Part shown: in pieces, positions 18,823-28,310 of the stretch
How positions within the stretch are numbered: the stretch's first letter is position 1
How the letters are laid out: the number at the start of each line of letters is the position of its first letter
Source of the DNA: Duganella alba
GTDB lineage: Bacteria > Pseudomonadota > Gammaproteobacteria > Burkholderiales > Burkholderiaceae_D
Assembly (NCBI RefSeq): GCF_009674495.1
Contig: NZ_WKJN01000001.1
Coordinates: 364,943-428,942 of the forward strand
Length of the DNA: 64,000 nucleotides
Direction of reading: 5' to 3'
Position numbers and translations under genes: made by a program
Notes under the pieces: model-generated
What the model was told of the DNA's origin: nothing
Database searches by the model: none
What the model saw: the letters and a program-made list of their open reading frames with translations, nothing else

Positions 18823-19743
18823 GTGAACTTGAACGAGCAGGAACTGCTGGATCGCGTCAGCCGCGAACTGACCGACAGCTACGACGAAGAGCTGGAAATG
18901 GAACTGGAAGACCGCGAGATCGATCCGGTCACCAAGCAGGTCGTCGAGCATGAGCGCAGCGCCGAAGCCAAGGAAGCGCGCCGCGTCTACTTCCGCGAGT
19001 TGTTCCGTCTTCAGGCGGAACTGGTCAAGCTGCAGGACTGGGTGGTCCACACCGGCCACAAGGTCGTGATCCTGTTCGAAGGCCGCGACGCCGCCGGCAA
19101 GGGCGGCGTCATCAAGCGCATCGTCCAGCGCCTGAATCCGCGCGTGTGCCGCGTGGCCGCGCTGCCGGCGCCGAACAACCGCGAACGCACGCAGTGGTAC
19201 TTCCAGCGCTATGTGTCGCACCTGCCGGCCGCCGGCGAGATCGTGCTGTTCGACCGCAGCTGGTACAACCGCGCCGGCGTCGAACGCGTGATGGGCTTCT
19301 GCACCGACGACCAGTACGAGGAATTCTTCCAGACCGTGCCGGAGTTCGAACGCATGCTGGCCCGTTCCGGCATTCAGCTGATCAAATACTGGTTCTCGAT
19401 TTCCGACGAAGAGCAGAACGCCCGCTTCCTCGGCCGCATCCATGATCCGCTCAAGCAGTGGAAACTCAGCCCGATGGACCTGGAATCGCGCCGCCGCTGG
19501 GAGGAATACACGCGCGCCAAGGAAGTGATGCTGGAGCGTACCCACATCCCGGAGGCGCCATGGTGGGTAGTACAAGGCGTCGACAAGAAGAAGGCGCGCC
19601 TGAACTGCATCCATCACCTGCTGTCGCAGATGCCGTATGAAGAAGTGACCCATCCGGAAATCCAGCTGCCGGAGCGCGAATACCACGACGACTACGTGCG
19701 CCGCCCTGTGCCGACCGAAATTATCGTGCCAGAAGTATATTAA
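18823..19743 (+). CDS. ppk2: Polyphosphate kinase 2
   Basis: A 306-residue PPK2 with Walker A GRDAAGKGG (87-95), Walker B VLFDRSWYNRAG (141-152, D144) and the lid-region lysine/arginine residues expected of the family. These enzymes transfer phosphate between polyphosphate and nucleotides; many single-domain members favour making NTPs from polyP. I take the GTG at 18823 as start because GAGGAG lies eight bases before it and the protein then begins VNLNEQELL. The gene is 43 bases behind the FAR-WS fusion and is likely in the same transcript. Confidence 0.92.
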   Translation: MNLNEQELLDRVSRELTDSYDEELEMELEDREIDPVTKQVVEHERSAEAKEARRVYFRELFRLQAELVKLQDWVVHTGHKVVILFEGRDAAGKGGVIKRIVQRLNPRVCRVAALPAPNNRERTQWYFQRYVSHLPAAGEIVLFDRSWYNRAGVERVMGFCTDDQYEEFFQTVPEFERMLARSGIQLIKYWFSISDEEQNARFLGRIHDPLKQWKLSPMDLESRRRWEEYTRAKEVMLERTHIPEAPWWVVQGVDKKKARLNCIHHLLSQMPYEEVTHPEIQLPEREYHDDYVRRPVPTEIIVPEVY

Positions 19744-19816
19744 GCTGCTAAAGTTGCGGTTTTTATATTTCGGCGGATTTCGGGCGTCGCTGCGCGATCC
19801 GCATCGTGGAGGATGA

Positions 19817-20851
19817 ATGCGCTGGTGCCGTCCCTTGCTGGTTCTGTTGTGGCTGTTTTCCTGCGGCGCCCGCGCCGACCAATTGCGCTTCGACTTCGAT
19901 TTTGAGACGGCAAGGATAGTCAGCGCCGCCGTCAGCACGGGCGATTTCAATCTCCCGGCCGGTTTCTGCGCCGGCGCCGACGCCAGGGCGCTGATCCGGA
20001 AGATGCGTTTCAAGGACTGCGAAGCGCTGATCGCACGCTTCAAGGCCCTGCGCGAGAACAAGCAGTGGCTGGAAGCGGCCACCGTGCTGGCGCCCGAACT
20101 GTCCCGGCCCGGCTTCGGCAAATATGCGCCGCTGGCGGCCGAAGTATCGCGCCAATTGAAGGAATACGTCCCGCCCGACCTGCGCGCGCAACTCAAGGTG
20201 CACTTCATCTTCGGCAGCCAGTCGGGCGGCTTTGCGTTCGACGACGTGCCGGACGACGTCTACGTCGACATGATGCGCTTCACCGACGCCACCACGCAGG
20301 AACTGGCCGAAACGGTGGCGCATGAACTGTTCCACGCGGTGCAGAATCACCTGATGCGTCCCGAGACCTTGCCCACGGCGGCCGGCGCGAAGGAAATCAC
20401 CGGTCCTCTGTGGCTGAATCACCTGCTGGACCAACTGGTGCGCGAGGGGACGGCCGAACTGTTCACGCATCCCATCGCCGACCGTCCATCCACGCCCTTC
20501 TCCGCCAGCAAGAAGCTGGGCATTGAGCGCAACGCCAAGCGCATCGGCGGCATCCGCACGCTGTTCGAAACGCTGGGCTGGCGCATGCTGCTGGTGCCGC
20601 CCGAGAACGAGGACGCCTATGACCAGATCTACGGCATCATGTTCTACACCGACTTCGACGAAACGGCCTACGACCTGGGATGGCTGATGATCTCCACCAT
20701 CGTCGCACAGGATGGCAAGGCGGCCGTGGCCGGGCTGCTCAAGCAGCCGCCGAAACAGTTCGTGCTGCGCTACCAGGCCATCGCGCAGAAGCAAGGCAAG
20801 CTGCCGCTGTTCAGCGCGGACTTCGTCAAGGCAGTCGAGGCGCTGCCATGA
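19817..20851 (+). CDS. Putative secreted zinc peptidase (DUF5700-like)
   Basis: A 344-residue protein with a signal peptide (cleavage near GARA, residue 20). The segment AHELFHAVQNH holds an HExxH zinc motif (H169, E170, H173), and a downstream VREGTAEL (E210 or E214) supplies a candidate third ligand, as in gluzincin-type peptidases. The pattern matches the DUF5700 group of predicted zinc peptidases, none of which I can name functionally. The stop overlaps the start of the next gene (ATGA), so the two are coupled. Confidence 0.68.
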   Translation: MRWCRPLLVLLWLFSCGARADQLRFDFDFETARIVSAAVSTGDFNLPAGFCAGADARALIRKMRFKDCEALIARFKALRENKQWLEAATVLAPELSRPGFGKYAPLAAEVSRQLKEYVPPDLRAQLKVHFIFGSQSGGFAFDDVPDDVYVDMMRFTDATTQELAETVAHELFHAVQNHLMRPETLPTAAGAKEITGPLWLNHLLDQLVREGTAELFTHPIADRPSTPFSASKKLGIERNAKRIGGIRTLFETLGWRMLLVPPENEDAYDQIYGIMFYTDFDETAYDLGWLMISTIVAQDGKAAVAGLLKQPPKQFVLRYQAIAQKQGKLPLFSADFVKAVEALP

Positions 20852-21507
20852 AGCCGCGCGCTTCGCTGGTCTTCGGACCGCACCGGCTGGTGTCGCTGCT
20901 GCTCACGCCGCGCGCTTTCTTCTCGCATGCGGACCTGATGCGCGACAGGCTGGGCATCATCATCGCGGCGGCGCTGGTCGGCGTCAGCAACGCGATGGGA
21001 CGGCTCGACCAGAATCTCAGCAAGGCCGACCTGCGTCAACAGCAGGCAGCAGATGGATTCACCAGCTGGTCCACCTCATCGTGGTGGCATTACTGGATCA
21101 TGGTGCTGCTCATCGGGCTGTTGAGCGCAGTGGTCAGCTGGTACATCAGCGGCTGGTTTTTCCGCAAGCGCCTGGAATGGTCGGGCGCCGGCCAGGTCGC
21201 GCCGGACGACGCGCGCAGCCTCAGCGTGCTGCAGGACCTGGTCTGGGTGCTGCCCATGATGGCGATGGCGCTGGTGCAGACCTTCAGCTATCCCAACTAT
21301 ATCGAAGCATGGCGGGAATCAACCACCTCCTCGGTGCTGATCATGATCTTCATCTTCTGGTCCTGCTGGACCGGCTACTGCGCCGCCACCACGGTCTACA
21401 CGCTGAAGAAAACCCAGGCCAGAATCTGGTTCATGATCTTGCCCGCCGTCTTTTACGCGATCATACTGGGTGCGTCCGGTGCGCTGTATGCAATACTGCC
21501 CCACTGA
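20848..21507 (+). CDS. Yip1-like multi-pass membrane protein
   Basis: A 219-residue integral membrane protein with about five hydrophobic segments (near 33-50, 82-105, 130-150, 160-180, 190-212). The N-terminal LLLTPRAFF motif and topology resemble bacterial Yip1-domain proteins, whose function is poorly known. The ATG overlaps the stop of the preceding putative peptidase gene, so both products are probably made together. Confidence 0.7.
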   Translation: MKPRASLVFGPHRLVSLLLTPRAFFSHADLMRDRLGIIIAAALVGVSNAMGRLDQNLSKADLRQQQAADGFTSWSTSSWWHYWIMVLLIGLLSAVVSWYISGWFFRKRLEWSGAGQVAPDDARSLSVLQDLVWVLPMMAMALVQTFSYPNYIEAWRESTTSSVLIMIFIFWSCWTGYCAATTVYTLKKTQARIWFMILPAVFYAIILGASGALYAILPH

Positions 21508-21522
21508 CGAGAAGGAGACGCC

Positions 21523-21900
21523 ATGAGCCTCGGCACCATCACCCCTATCCCGCGCAGTTTTGACGAAGCCAAGACGCGCGAGTTCTATGTCGGCTTCCTC
21601 GGCTTCAAGGTCGACTGGGAGCACCGCTTCGAAGAAGGCACGCCGCTATACATGCAGGTCTCCAAGGATGGCTGCGTGCTGCACATCACCGAGCACTTCG
21701 GCGATTGCTCGCCCGGCGCCGCGGTCCGCATCGTCGCCAGCGACGTCGATGCCTACCAGGCCGAACTGATCGCCAAGCAGTACAAACACTCCCGGCCTGG
21801 CGTCGAAGACATGCCGTGGGGCAGCCGCGAAATGTCGATCAAGGATCCATCCGGCAACCGCCTCACCTTCTTCAGCAACTCGCCGGAAATTTCGTCATGA
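21523..21900 (+). CDS. Glyoxalase/bleomycin-resistance superfamily (VOC) protein
   Basis: A 125-residue VOC-fold protein. The FYVGFLGFKVDW start and the DPSGNRLTFF end are the usual halves of a bleomycin-resistance-type domain. Binding or resistance specificity cannot be read from sequence. AGAAGGAG lies upstream of ATG 21523. It is 15 bases after the Yip1-like gene and overlaps the next, broken gene as ATGA. Confidence 0.85.
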   Translation: MSLGTITPIPRSFDEAKTREFYVGFLGFKVDWEHRFEEGTPLYMQVSKDGCVLHITEHFGDCSPGAAVRIVASDVDAYQAELIAKQYKHSRPGVEDMPWGSREMSIKDPSGNRLTFFSNSPEISS

Positions 21901-22288
21901 AACCGCGCCACGTCGCCGCCGTAATTTTGCTCGGCTGCGCCAGCGCATTCGCCGCCGACAGCGTGCCGCTGACCAGCAGCGAGGAACTGGCCAGGCTCTA
22001 TACCGAGGACCGGGCCGACAGGAACGGCGGCCCAGGCGCAAAGATCGACTGGCCGCCGCCAGTCTGGACCGCTACCTGATCAGCATCGCGCGCCCGCAAC
22101 GATACGGCACGCAATTCAGAGGGACAAGCACCCGCCCGCCGCGCCTGGCGCCCATCGACCCGACCGTCTCCGACGCCCTGCGCAAGGAACTGGACGTCCC
22201 GACGCTCGCCGAGGCCAAGCTGAAGGAGGCCGACATGATCAAATTTTTCGAGAAGGCCCGGACGGAGAAGGCAAATTTGGCCAACTGA
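21897..22288 (+). pseudogene. Frameshifted remnant of a secreted DUF6624-like protein
   Basis: The reading frame from ATG 21897 begins with a signal peptide (ending SAFA) and reaches LARLYTEDRADR, then loses homology and stops at 22079. A second frame picks up at about 22040 with RKDRLAAASLDRYL and PQRYGTQF and runs to TGA 22286-22288. The two pieces match the beginning and end of DUF6624-type proteins, where roughly 60 residues normally lie between EDQADR and the LAAASLDRYL segment. I infer an internal deletion with a frame change, so the gene is probably dead. A sequencing error alone would not explain the missing middle. Confidence 0.6.
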
Positions 22289-22366
22289 CGCGAGCACGAT
22301 TGCACAAGCCGACGGAAAAATGGCAAGCTTCTCCCTGCTGATGTACATTTTTTGGAGGAGACAACC

Positions 22367-22843
22367 ATGAAGAGCAAGAACACCATCTGCCTCTGGTATG
22401 AACATGACGCCGAGGCCGCAGCGCATTTTTACGCCAGTGTTTTTCCGGACAGCGCGGTCGGCGCCGTCCATCGCGCGCCGTCCGACTTCCCCGGCGGTAA
22501 GGCCGATGCGGTCCTGACGGTTGAATTCACCGTCTGCGGCATTCCATGCCTGGGCCTCAACGGCGGCACCGCCTTCAAACAAAGCGAAGCGTTCTCGTTC
22601 CAGATCGCCACCGACGACCAGGAGGAAACGGACCGCTACTGGAACGCCATCGTCAACAACGGCGGAACGGAAAGCGCCTGCGGCTGGTGCAAGGACAAAT
22701 GGGGCTTGTCGTGGCAGATCACGCCGCGCGTGCTGACTGACGCCATGGCCCAGGGCGGCGAGGTCGCCCAGCGCGCCTTCCAGGCCATGATGCAAATGGG
22801 GAAAATAGACGTCGCGAAAATCGAGGCCGCCGTTCGCGGCTAA
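22367..22843 (+). CDS. PhnB-like VOC family protein
   Basis: A 158-residue protein of the PhnB/3-demethylubiquinone-methyltransferase-like group. Typical segments are LWYEHDAEAAAHFYASVFPDS, LNGGTAFKQSEAFSFQI and KDKWGLSWQITP. ATG 22367 has GGAGGAGA eight bases upstream; an in-frame ATG at 22352 overlaps that ribosome binding site and is less likely. The fold is well recognised but the reaction, if any, is unknown. Confidence 0.85.
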   Translation: MKSKNTICLWYEHDAEAAAHFYASVFPDSAVGAVHRAPSDFPGGKADAVLTVEFTVCGIPCLGLNGGTAFKQSEAFSFQIATDDQEETDRYWNAIVNNGGTESACGWCKDKWGLSWQITPRVLTDAMAQGGEVAQRAFQAMMQMGKIDVAKIEAAVRG

Positions 22844-22849
22844 ACGGTA

Positions 22850-25816
22850 TCAGGTTTTGGCACGACTGTCGTAAGCCAGCGCAGCCGGCGTCCGGACCTC
22901 CACCGTGGTGCCCTGATTGACCGTGCTGTGCATCGCAAAAACGCCGCCCACGCGCTGGGCGCGTTCGCGCATTCCCGCCATGCCCCAGTGCTTCTCCTTG
23001 AGACGGCTTTGCACTTCCGCCTCGTCCAGGCCGCGCCCGTTGTCGCTGACACGCACGAGGTAAGCCATGGAGCCGTACTCAATCTCCAGCTTGATCACGC
23101 TGGCCCGCGCATGTTGGAAGGCATTTCGTAATGCCTCGTGTCCAATCTGTGTCAACTCCTCTTGCACCAGCGGCAGCAATGGCCGGCGCGTCCCCTCGAC
23201 ATGAAACTCGAACGAAACGCCGGTGTGCGTCAGCGCCAGCGACTCGCCCATGCTGTTCAGGCTCTGCTCCACATCGTGACCGGTCCTGAGCTGGTGCACC
23301 TGGTCTCGCCCTTCCACCAGCGTGCGGTCAGCGTCATCGAGAATGGCTTCGAGCTTGATGCGTTGCTCGCTCCCCTCCGGCATTTTCGTCAGCACGGAAA
23401 ACACGCGCAAGGTCAGCGCCTGCACACTTTGCAGGAAAGTGTCGTGCAGCGTGCGCGCGATGCGTTCCCGTTCATCGGTCCGCACCTGCAATTGATGGGC
23501 GATTTTGCGGGTCGCCGCTCGTAGGCGGAGCTGATACAGGCCGTAGACAGCCAGCAGAGTGGCCAGCGCGCACAGCAAACGGAACCACCACGTCTGCGTG
23601 ATGGTCGGCGCCACCTCGATCCGCATGCTGGCGACGGCGTCGCTGGCGATGCCATCCTCGTTGACCGCACGCACATTGAAAGTGTACCGGCCCGGGCCGA
23701 CGTTGGTGTAGTAGGCCGCCCGGCGCGTCCCCGCATCCTGCCAGCTCGCATCAACGCCATCGAGCCGATATTGAAAACGCATGCCTTCCGGCTTGCGCAA
23801 GCCTGGCGCCGTGTATTGAATATTGAAGCTGCGGGAGTCCGGCGGCAGCTTGAGCAGATAGCCGGCGGGATAGCTGTCGCTGCCCGCATTGACAGTGAGC
23901 AGCTGTATCGCCGGCTTGACGGTATTCGGACGCAACGTTGTTGTATCGAGCCGCACCAGTCCGCCTGTCGCGCGGAACCACAGCAAGCCGTTGCCCAGAT
24001 TGTGTACGGTCTGCCGCTTGTTGTCGATGGCCGCGCGCCCGGGGTAGCCTTCCAGCACGTTGATCACTTCGTAGACCAGCGGCGTCTCCGGTTGGCGAAT
24101 CGACGCCTCCCAGTCGTCGCGGCGGATATGCACCACGCCCTTGCTGCCGTTCAGCCAGCGGTCACCATCGGGCGTGGTGGCCATCCCCGTCACATTGCGC
24201 AACGCATCGGAATTTTGCGGTGCGAGGGCGACGAATTGCTGCCCTTTTAATACCGCCAAGCCGCGCTCGCCGCCGATGATGAGTTGCGGACCCGGGAAAA
24301 TACCGGACTCGACGCCGATCATGCCGATGTCGTACTCCGTCAGCCTGTCATTGTCATAGAATCTGAGCTTGCCATCATTGTTACTCAGCCACATCTGGCC
24401 GCGGTCGCCCGGCGCCATCATGAAAATCCGCTTCGGCAGATTGAACTGGGTATACGGTATCCAGCGGCCATCCAGCAATCCCATCAGCCCGGTCTTCACC
24501 GAGAACATCCACAGCACTTTACCGTCATCGAGCAGGCCCAGTACATCCAGATCGGTCATGTCCTTTCCGGCCGGCGGCGGCAGGGGGATCTTGCTCGATT
24601 GCCCCTGATAAATGCGTTCGATGTCCCGCTTTCCCGCCCACAGAATCGCGCCATCCCTGTCGTTGGTCACCAGGCTGGCGCTGCGATGCAGGACCGGGGC
24701 CGGTATGCCGTCGGCGCCGATCCGCCATATGGCGCCATTCGTCGTCTCGACCACCCACAGGATGCCATCGCTATCGCTGGCGACGCTGTAGATGCCGTTC
24801 GGGCCGGGAATCCGGGCCGGTATCAGCTTGTTTTCGCGGAAGCGGTCCAGTCCGGACTGGGTGGAAACCCAGATATTCCCTTCCCTGTCCTCCAGCAGCA
24901 CATTGGTCGACAAGGCGCTCAGTTGCCAGTGCTGATCCAGTTTTTCCTTTGCTTGCACGGACGGCACGATGGGCATACTGCTCAAATTGCCTGCGCCGGT
25001 GACGCGGCAGATACCATAAGGACACTTGAGCGCCCACAGGTTGCCGTCGCGGTCGAACTGACCAGCCCAGCGCGACTCGGCCTGATTGGCGTCCGGCGCG
25101 CGCGGCAATTGCTGGCTCATGGGTGGTGCGGGAACCGGACGTACCGAGTCGAGGCTGCCTACCCATACGCGGCCGTCGGGAGACTGGATCAAGCTGCCGT
25201 GCAAATCCTTGCCCTCGATCCGTTGCAGCTTGCCGACACTGCGGTCGTACAGATACAGCGCGTGATCGTTCGACGCCCATACCCTGCCGTACTGGTCGAC
25301 CAGCACGCTGTACGTGCGGCCATTCCATTCCTGGCCGTCGGCCATGACCTCCCACTTTTCATGTGCGTAGCGGTACAGTCCCGCGCCGCCTGCCGCCCAG
25401 ATCGCGCCTTCATGGTCCATCCCCATCGAGGCGATATATTCGATGTTATGGGTGTCCGGCGCCAGCAGTTCCGTGACCGTGCCGTCAGGGTGCAGCGATG
25501 ACATGCCTCCCAGCCGATAGCTGATCAACAAATCGCCGTTGCCGAGCGCGTGCAGGTTATACACCCGGCTATGCGGCAAAGGAAACCGTTCGAAACGCAC
25601 GCCATCGAAACGATACAGGCCGTCGGTGGTTGCCAGCCAAAGCCAGCCGTCGCGAGTCTGCGCCATGCCGTTGATGTCGGCGGGGACGCCATCTTTCTCG
25701 CTCCAGGAGGCATGGTTGAGATCCCCCAGCCGGATGGACGGGTTCAGCGCCAGGGCCTGGTTGCACGCCAGCGCAATGACCAGGCCAACCGCCATGAAGA
25801 ATCTGCGACAAGACAT
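22850..25816 (-). CDS. Beta-propeller sensor histidine kinase (Reg_prop, Y_Y_Y, HisKA_3)
   Basis: A 988-residue sensor. A signal peptide (about 1-24) is followed by a long periplasmic region of propeller-type repeats (recurring W-L-A/S-T-x-D/S-G-L-x-R-F patterns), a Y_Y_Y domain with FQYRLDGVDASWQDAG and YTFNVRAVNEDG, one membrane helix, then the HisKA_3 segment ERERIARTLHDTFLQ (phospho-His near residue 790) and a HATPase with DNGRGLDE. The layout resembles one-half of hybrid two-component carbohydrate sensors, but no receiver or DNA-binding domain is fused and no response regulator gene is adjacent. It lies directly downstream of a GH92 gene that ends in its own terminator. Confidence 0.9.
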   Translation of the reverse strand: MSCRRFFMAVGLVIALACNQALALNPSIRLGDLNHASWSEKDGVPADINGMAQTRDGWLWLATTDGLYRFDGVRFERFPLPHSRVYNLHALGNGDLLISYRLGGMSSLHPDGTVTELLAPDTHNIEYIASMGMDHEGAIWAAGGAGLYRYAHEKWEVMADGQEWNGRTYSVLVDQYGRVWASNDHALYLYDRSVGKLQRIEGKDLHGSLIQSPDGRVWVGSLDSVRPVPAPPMSQQLPRAPDANQAESRWAGQFDRDGNLWALKCPYGICRVTGAGNLSSMPIVPSVQAKEKLDQHWQLSALSTNVLLEDREGNIWVSTQSGLDRFRENKLIPARIPGPNGIYSVASDSDGILWVVETTNGAIWRIGADGIPAPVLHRSASLVTNDRDGAILWAGKRDIERIYQGQSSKIPLPPPAGKDMTDLDVLGLLDDGKVLWMFSVKTGLMGLLDGRWIPYTQFNLPKRIFMMAPGDRGQMWLSNNDGKLRFYDNDRLTEYDIGMIGVESGIFPGPQLIIGGERGLAVLKGQQFVALAPQNSDALRNVTGMATTPDGDRWLNGSKGVVHIRRDDWEASIRQPETPLVYEVINVLEGYPGRAAIDNKRQTVHNLGNGLLWFRATGGLVRLDTTTLRPNTVKPAIQLLTVNAGSDSYPAGYLLKLPPDSRSFNIQYTAPGLRKPEGMRFQYRLDGVDASWQDAGTRRAAYYTNVGPGRYTFNVRAVNEDGIASDAVASMRIEVAPTITQTWWFRLLCALATLLAVYGLYQLRLRAATRKIAHQLQVRTDERERIARTLHDTFLQSVQALTLRVFSVLTKMPEGSEQRIKLEAILDDADRTLVEGRDQVHQLRTGHDVEQSLNSMGESLALTHTGVSFEFHVEGTRRPLLPLVQEELTQIGHEALRNAFQHARASVIKLEIEYGSMAYLVRVSDNGRGLDEAEVQSRLKEKHWGMAGMRERAQRVGGVFAMHSTVNQGTTVEVRTPAALAYDSRAKT

Positions 25817-25854
25817 AAGGTAAAGCCCGGTTGGCAAGGAAGGGCTTATTCTAA

Positions 25855-25885
25855 AGTAAAAACGGGCTGCCAAAGCAGCCCGTTT
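25855..25885 (-). terminator. Rho-independent terminator of the GH92 gene
   Basis: On the minus strand, AAACGGGCTGC pairs with GCAGCCCGTTT (plus-strand arms 25860-25870 and 25875-25885) around a 4-base loop, followed by a run of T. It lies 19 bases after the GH92 stop and so separates GH92 from the downstream sensor kinase. Confidence 0.92.
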
Positions 25886-25904
25886 CATCCGGCAGGAAAG
25901 AAGA

Positions 25905-28229
25905 TCAGTACGCGGTCTGCGTGTACGGCCGGACGTTTTTCGCCGTGCCCCACTCCTTGTTCGGGGTGCTGGACATGGTGAATACCAGCTCGCCGCCCGC
26001 CGTGATCTGGTCGTGGCGGATGAAGCTCTGCGCCAGCGGCTTGCCGTTCAGCGTGACGCTGGCGACGTAGGCATTCTCCTTGCTCAGGCCAATCGCGCGC
26101 ACCGTGAAGTGCTTGCCGCCCGGCAGATTCAGCACCGCCTTGTCGAGGAACGGACGACCGATGACGTACTCATTGCTGCCCGGCGCCACCGGATAGAAAC
26201 CGAACGCGGTGAACGCCAGCCAGGCCGACATCTGCCCCAGGTCGTCGTTGCCCGAAAGGCCTTGCGGCGTGGTGTTGTACTGCGATGCCACCACCTGTGT
26301 CAGGCGCTGCTGCGTCTTCCACGGCGCGCCGGCGTAGTTGTACAGGTAAGCCACGTGGTGCGACGGCTCGTTGCCGTGCGCGTAGTGGCCGATCAGGCCG
26401 GAGATATCCTCCATGTGCGAGTACACGGTGTCGTCCACCTTGGCGTCGAACTCCATGTCGATCTTGTTCTGCAGGGCGACGTCGCCGCCCAGCAACTTGA
26501 TCAGGCCGGCGTTATCGTGCGGCATGTACCACGAATACTGCCACGCGCTGCCTTCGGTGTAATCGCTGCCGAAGTTGGACTGCACCGGATTGAACGGCTC
26601 GCGGAACTGGCCGTCGGACTTGCGGGCGCGCAGGAAGCCGGTCTTCACGTCGAAGGAATTGCGGTAGTTCTGGGCACGCTGGTAGTACTTGGCGGCGATG
26701 TCCTTCTTGCCCATCTTCTCGGCCATGCGGGCGATGGTCCAGTCGTCGAACGCATATTCCACGGTCTTGGACGCCGCTTCCGGCTCCAGGTCGATCGGCA
26801 CGTAACCGTACTTCATGTAGTGCTGCAGGCCGCCGTAAGGACCATATTCGGCGCTGCTGGTCATGGCTTTCAGCGCTTCTTCGGCGTCAAAGCCCTTCAG
26901 GCCCTTCATGTAGGCGTCGGCGATCACCGGCACCGCGTGGTAGCCGATCATGCACCAGGTTTCCTGCCCGGCGAACTGCCATACCGGCAGGATGCCATAC
27001 GGGCTGACCTTCTGCGACTCGATCAGCGAGCGCACGAAGTCGACATCGCGCTCCGGCTGCAGGATGGTCATCAGCGGATGCAGCGCGCGGTAGGTGTCCC
27101 ACAGCGAGAAGGTGGAATGGAAGCGGAAGCCCTTGGCCTGATGCACGGCGTTGTCCGGGCCGCGATACTGGCCGTCGCTGTCCATGAACAGGCTGGGCGC
27201 CAGCATCGAGTGGTACAGCGCGGTGTACACCATCTTGCGGGTGTCCGGCTCGGCCTCGATGCTGACCGTGCCCAGTGCCTCGTTCCAGGCGGCGGTGGCC
27301 TTGGCGCGTTCGGCGTCGAAGTCCCAGCCCTTCATCTCGTTCAGATTGGCGACGGCGCCGTCCTCGCTGACGGCGGAAATCGCCACCTTGACTTCAAGCT
27401 GGCCGTCGGCCGGCACGCCGAAATCCAGCGCGGCCGCCAGAGCTTTACCCTCGGTCACGGCCTTGTCGCCGGTGCCCTTGCCCGGGCCGGCAAAGCCCTT
27501 GTATTCGACGTCGCGCTCAAAATTGCGGATGTCGCGCGACACCAGCGGATGCGAGAACTGGATCGCGAAGTACAGCTGGCGGCCCGGCGCCCAGCCGCGC
27601 GTTTCGCGCATGCCGGTGATCATATTGTCGCCGCGCACGCGGATGCGCGACCACAAATTCTTGCCGGCGTAATCGTAGATGCTGTTGCGCAGATCGAGCA
27701 TCACCTTGGCTTCCGCGCCCTTCTGGTAACGATAGCGGTGCAGGCCCACGCGCTCGCTGGCGGTCAGTTCGACGTCGACGTCGTTATCCAGCAGCTTGAC
27801 GGCGTAATAGCCCGGCGACGCCTGCTCGTCCTTGTGGCTGAAGCGCGAACGGTAGCCGCTGAACGGCCGCTCCGGATAGCCCGGCTCCCATTTGGTCTCG
27901 GCGCTGTATGGCATCAGCAGCACGTCGCCCAGGTCGGAGTGGCCGGCGCCGGAGAAGTGCGTGTGCGAGAAGCCGAGGATGCTGTCGTCCTCGTAGCGAT
28001 AGCCGGCCGCCCAAGGGTAGCTCTGGCGGAACGGCCGCACCTGGGTGTCGGGGCTCAACTGGATCATGCCGAACGGCCGGGTGGCGCCGGGGAAGGTATG
28101 GCCGTCGCCGCCGGTGCCGATGAAGACATCGACCGCCGCCGCTGGCGTGGTCTGGGCAAAGGAAACCGCAGGAAGGGCAAGAACCAGCGCCAGGGCGCCG
28201 GCAGGAAGAAGGAGTTTGGTCGTGTTCAT
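25905..28229 (-). CDS. GH92 family glycosidase (alpha-mannosidase), exported
   Basis: A 774-residue glycosyl hydrolase family 92 enzyme. The signal peptide ends near VSFA (residue 25). Family signatures are FIGTGGDGHTFPGATRPFGM, GNEPSHHVAYLYNYAG and NDDLGQMSAW. GH92 enzymes are calcium-dependent exo-alpha-mannosidases that act on N-glycan-type mannose; the exact linkage cannot be read here. The gene is preceded by an RpiR-family regulator on the same strand and followed by a clear terminator, which argues for a separately controlled unit of one or two genes. Confidence 0.93.
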   Translation of the reverse strand: MNTTKLLLPAGALALVLALPAVSFAQTTPAAAVDVFIGTGGDGHTFPGATRPFGMIQLSPDTQVRPFRQSYPWAAGYRYEDDSILGFSHTHFSGAGHSDLGDVLLMPYSAETKWEPGYPERPFSGYRSRFSHKDEQASPGYYAVKLLDNDVDVELTASERVGLHRYRYQKGAEAKVMLDLRNSIYDYAGKNLWSRIRVRGDNMITGMRETRGWAPGRQLYFAIQFSHPLVSRDIRNFERDVEYKGFAGPGKGTGDKAVTEGKALAAALDFGVPADGQLEVKVAISAVSEDGAVANLNEMKGWDFDAERAKATAAWNEALGTVSIEAEPDTRKMVYTALYHSMLAPSLFMDSDGQYRGPDNAVHQAKGFRFHSTFSLWDTYRALHPLMTILQPERDVDFVRSLIESQKVSPYGILPVWQFAGQETWCMIGYHAVPVIADAYMKGLKGFDAEEALKAMTSSAEYGPYGGLQHYMKYGYVPIDLEPEAASKTVEYAFDDWTIARMAEKMGKKDIAAKYYQRAQNYRNSFDVKTGFLRARKSDGQFREPFNPVQSNFGSDYTEGSAWQYSWYMPHDNAGLIKLLGGDVALQNKIDMEFDAKVDDTVYSHMEDISGLIGHYAHGNEPSHHVAYLYNYAGAPWKTQQRLTQVVASQYNTTPQGLSGNDDLGQMSAWLAFTAFGFYPVAPGSNEYVIGRPFLDKAVLNLPGGKHFTVRAIGLSKENAYVASVTLNGKPLAQSFIRHDQITAGGELVFTMSSTPNKEWGTAKNVRPYTQTAY

Positions 28230-28310
28230 TCAGCATCCGCTCTAAAGACGATCCGACTTTATAGCGCTTGCCCACGCGGCGGTCAATCGCCAGACCGCTC
28301 AAGGGGCAAA

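Noticed and set aside
19773..19802. GCGGAT/ATCCGC inverted repeat after ppk2, considered as terminator
   Set aside because: Only six pairs with an 18-base loop and no following T-run; the T-rich stretch lies before it.
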